Source of the DNA: Austropuccinia psidii
Taxonomy: Eukaryota; Basidiomycota; Pucciniomycetes; Pucciniales; Sphaerophragmiaceae
Direction of reading: 5' to 3'
NCBI GenBank assembly: GCA_023105745.1
Contig: JALGQZ010000013.1
Location: 7,366,105-7,430,104, forward strand
DNA length: 64,000 bases
Shown here: piece after piece, positions 62,700-64,000 of the stretch
Numbering within the stretch: the first letter of the stretch is position 1
How the letters are laid out: the number at the start of each line of letters is the position of its first letter
Notes under the pieces: model-generated
Databases searched by the model: none
What the model saw: only the letters and a program-made list of their open reading frames with translations
Told to the model about the DNA's origin: nothing
Made by a program: the position numbers and the translations under genes

Positions 62700-63790
62700 A
62701 GTGAAGAGGGCCCTACACTCAGTAAACTAGGACTTACTTATGGAGGGCTCAGGATATGGTAAAATGGGAATACATTTAATAGTGTAATAAGATGAAATTA
62801 CTAATGAAAGAAATATAAGAAAGCAGCAAGAAAATGACAAGAGAACAAAATAAAAGAGCCAACCAAAAACAAGTCTAAGTCCACTGTTTCAACCTATCAG
62901 AAGGGAAGAAAAGGGTTAATAAGTATATGGCAAGCACAATTCATACTGTACAGGCAAAGAAAGAAATGCAAATACTAACTTAAAATTAATAAATATAATA
63001 CCAAAATATAAGGATAAGAATAATCATAAAATAAAAAATTAACTGTATTAATTAACTGGGAAAAAGTCCGCAGGGGAAGAAGCAGGGGCTGGTATATGTG
63101 AGAATCCACCAGTCCTGATCCAAATAGTGAGTTTTCTTGAGAGGAATAATTGATTTAATTGAGTTTGAATAATACAGCCCCTGTATTGACTTCCAGGGTC
63201 TGTACAGAAAGTGTGGTGGGAATTAGTGATCATACAGTCCCAGGTTGATGAACCCAAGGCTTTATTGAGTGAGCGCAATCTGTAATAATATTCTAAGGCT
63301 TTATTGGGTATTCCAGACTGTATTGAGCTCTTAAAGAGATTTTCTGAAGCTGAATGCTGATTTGTGCTACTAATCTTCTAGTATGGTTGGTATGATTAAA
63401 GGTAGGACTGCATACTCCTATCCCCTGATTATGACTATGAAAGTATCCCCCTTTTGAAACTGGTGGGATCCCGAACACCATAATAGAAATTCTTTGTTTG
63501 AAAATTTGAGCTTCCACCACCTTTTTTGGATCTGAATCCTCTTCCCTAACTCATAATCTTCATTTCCTTGAATAAAATTGGTTGTTAATAAATTGTCACA
63601 AGTCTTGATTGTTTTCTGCAAGTGGACTGGAGTTGTAGCTCCCACTTGCATTTAATTGGTTGAGGAAAGCTTGAAAAATGATGCATAATGGATATATGAA
63701 TCAATATTTAAAGGTCTTTCTGTTGGAGAAATGAACCTTTCTGACTCCCTAATGTCATCTTTGGAGGCAGGCCTCATAAGATTTGATCAC
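62700..63790. other. ~1.1-kb unassigned segment interrupting the array
   Basis: Flanked by a direct repeat of about 50 bp: GGCCATAATTTCACATGGGC at about 62673 and GGCCATAATTTCACTTGGGT at about 63812, each followed by CACTSAGTAAA. It may be an insertion or an unequal duplication. Short minus ORFs inside (63048-63651) look like chance. Confidence 0.35.
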
Positions 63791-63794
63791 CTCT

Positions 63795-64000
63795 TGTCAT
63801 AATCAGAACTGGCCATAATTTCACTTGGGTTTTGTCCCCATGGCCTCTTGAACACTGAGTAAACCCTCCTTAATCATTGGTCAAAAATGGAATATATGCC
63901 AGTTTGGTGCTGTTGTGGTTTTGGTCCACTCCACTAGTCCTGGACCCCTTGGCTGATGCCCTGGATTTGGGTTCTGGGGGGCCAAAGTGAAGAAATTGGG
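63795..64000. repeat. Remnant of palindrome-array sequence and window end
   Basis: TGTCATAATCAGAACTGGCC and ATAATTTCACTTGGG resemble array modules (a) and (b) in decayed form. Beyond about 63860 nothing is recognised up to the end of the window. Confidence 0.3.

Overview
The window looks like repeat-rich nuclear DNA of a basidiomycete fungus, most likely a rust (Pucciniales). The evidence is strongly AT-rich sequence, genes cut by short GT-AG introns (about 41-96 bp), Plavaka-type (CACTA/Tnp2-like) transposases, several copies of the fungal TET/JBP-like 2OG-Fe(II) oxygenase family, and many gene-like stretches broken by single stops or frameshifts. No species was identified. All functional names rest on reading motifs by eye, and splice joins are my own inference.

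Layout. 0-7.6 kb: the 3' end of a multicopy gene (family Z), an AT-rich stretch, a decayed TET/JBP-like gene (copy A, 2.0-3.2 kb) and a decayed RIX1/PELP1-like ribosome-biogenesis gene (4.1-6.8 kb). 9.5-17.6 kb: two inverted copies of a Helitron-like 3' terminus (hairpin, 13 nt, CTAG/CCAG, T) flank a ~380-bp tandem repeat and a broken minus-strand gene with a Cys-rich N-terminus. 20.7-24.1 kb: a multi-exon GH5 glycoside hydrolase gene (minus) that appears to carry a very long Asn/Ser-rich N-terminus. 24.4-25.6 kb: TET/JBP-like copy B. 26.7-29.7 kb: a second, longer family Z copy (minus), broken by a 7-bp tandem duplication.

29.9-39.0 kb: a large Plavaka-type element (copy A). An array of about 18 palindrome-rich units, 165 or 203 bp long, sits directly upstream of the transposase gene (33.2-35.8 kb); an accessory gene (family X copy 1, 37.1-38.7 kb) follows, and related palindromes occur after it. 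39.3-42.8 kb: an unidentified gene (Y) and a second family X copy. This copy ends 9 bp from the 3' end of a convergent RING-less SNF2/Rad5-type ATPase gene (42.8-45.2 kb). 47.3-49.7 kb: Plavaka copy B, heavily broken. 52.2-53.1 kb: TET/JBP-like copy C, flanked by related ~230-bp satellite sequence (49.9-50.3 and 53.4-55.4 kb). 55.8-62.7 kb: Plavaka copy C in inverted orientation. It has its own upstream palindrome array, a lost start codon, an internal deletion and a nested 1,955-bp solo-LTR-like insertion with a 5-bp target duplication.

How it fits together. The co-occurrence of TET/JBP-like genes with Plavaka/KDZ-class transposons is a known basidiomycete theme (Iyer et al. 2014, PNAS). Two things I cannot place in a described system: the palindrome array carried upstream of two independent transposase copies, and the neighbourhood of family X, gene Y and an SNF2 ATPase beside them. 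Many lesions are single-nucleotide, so some could be assembly indels rather than true pseudogenization.
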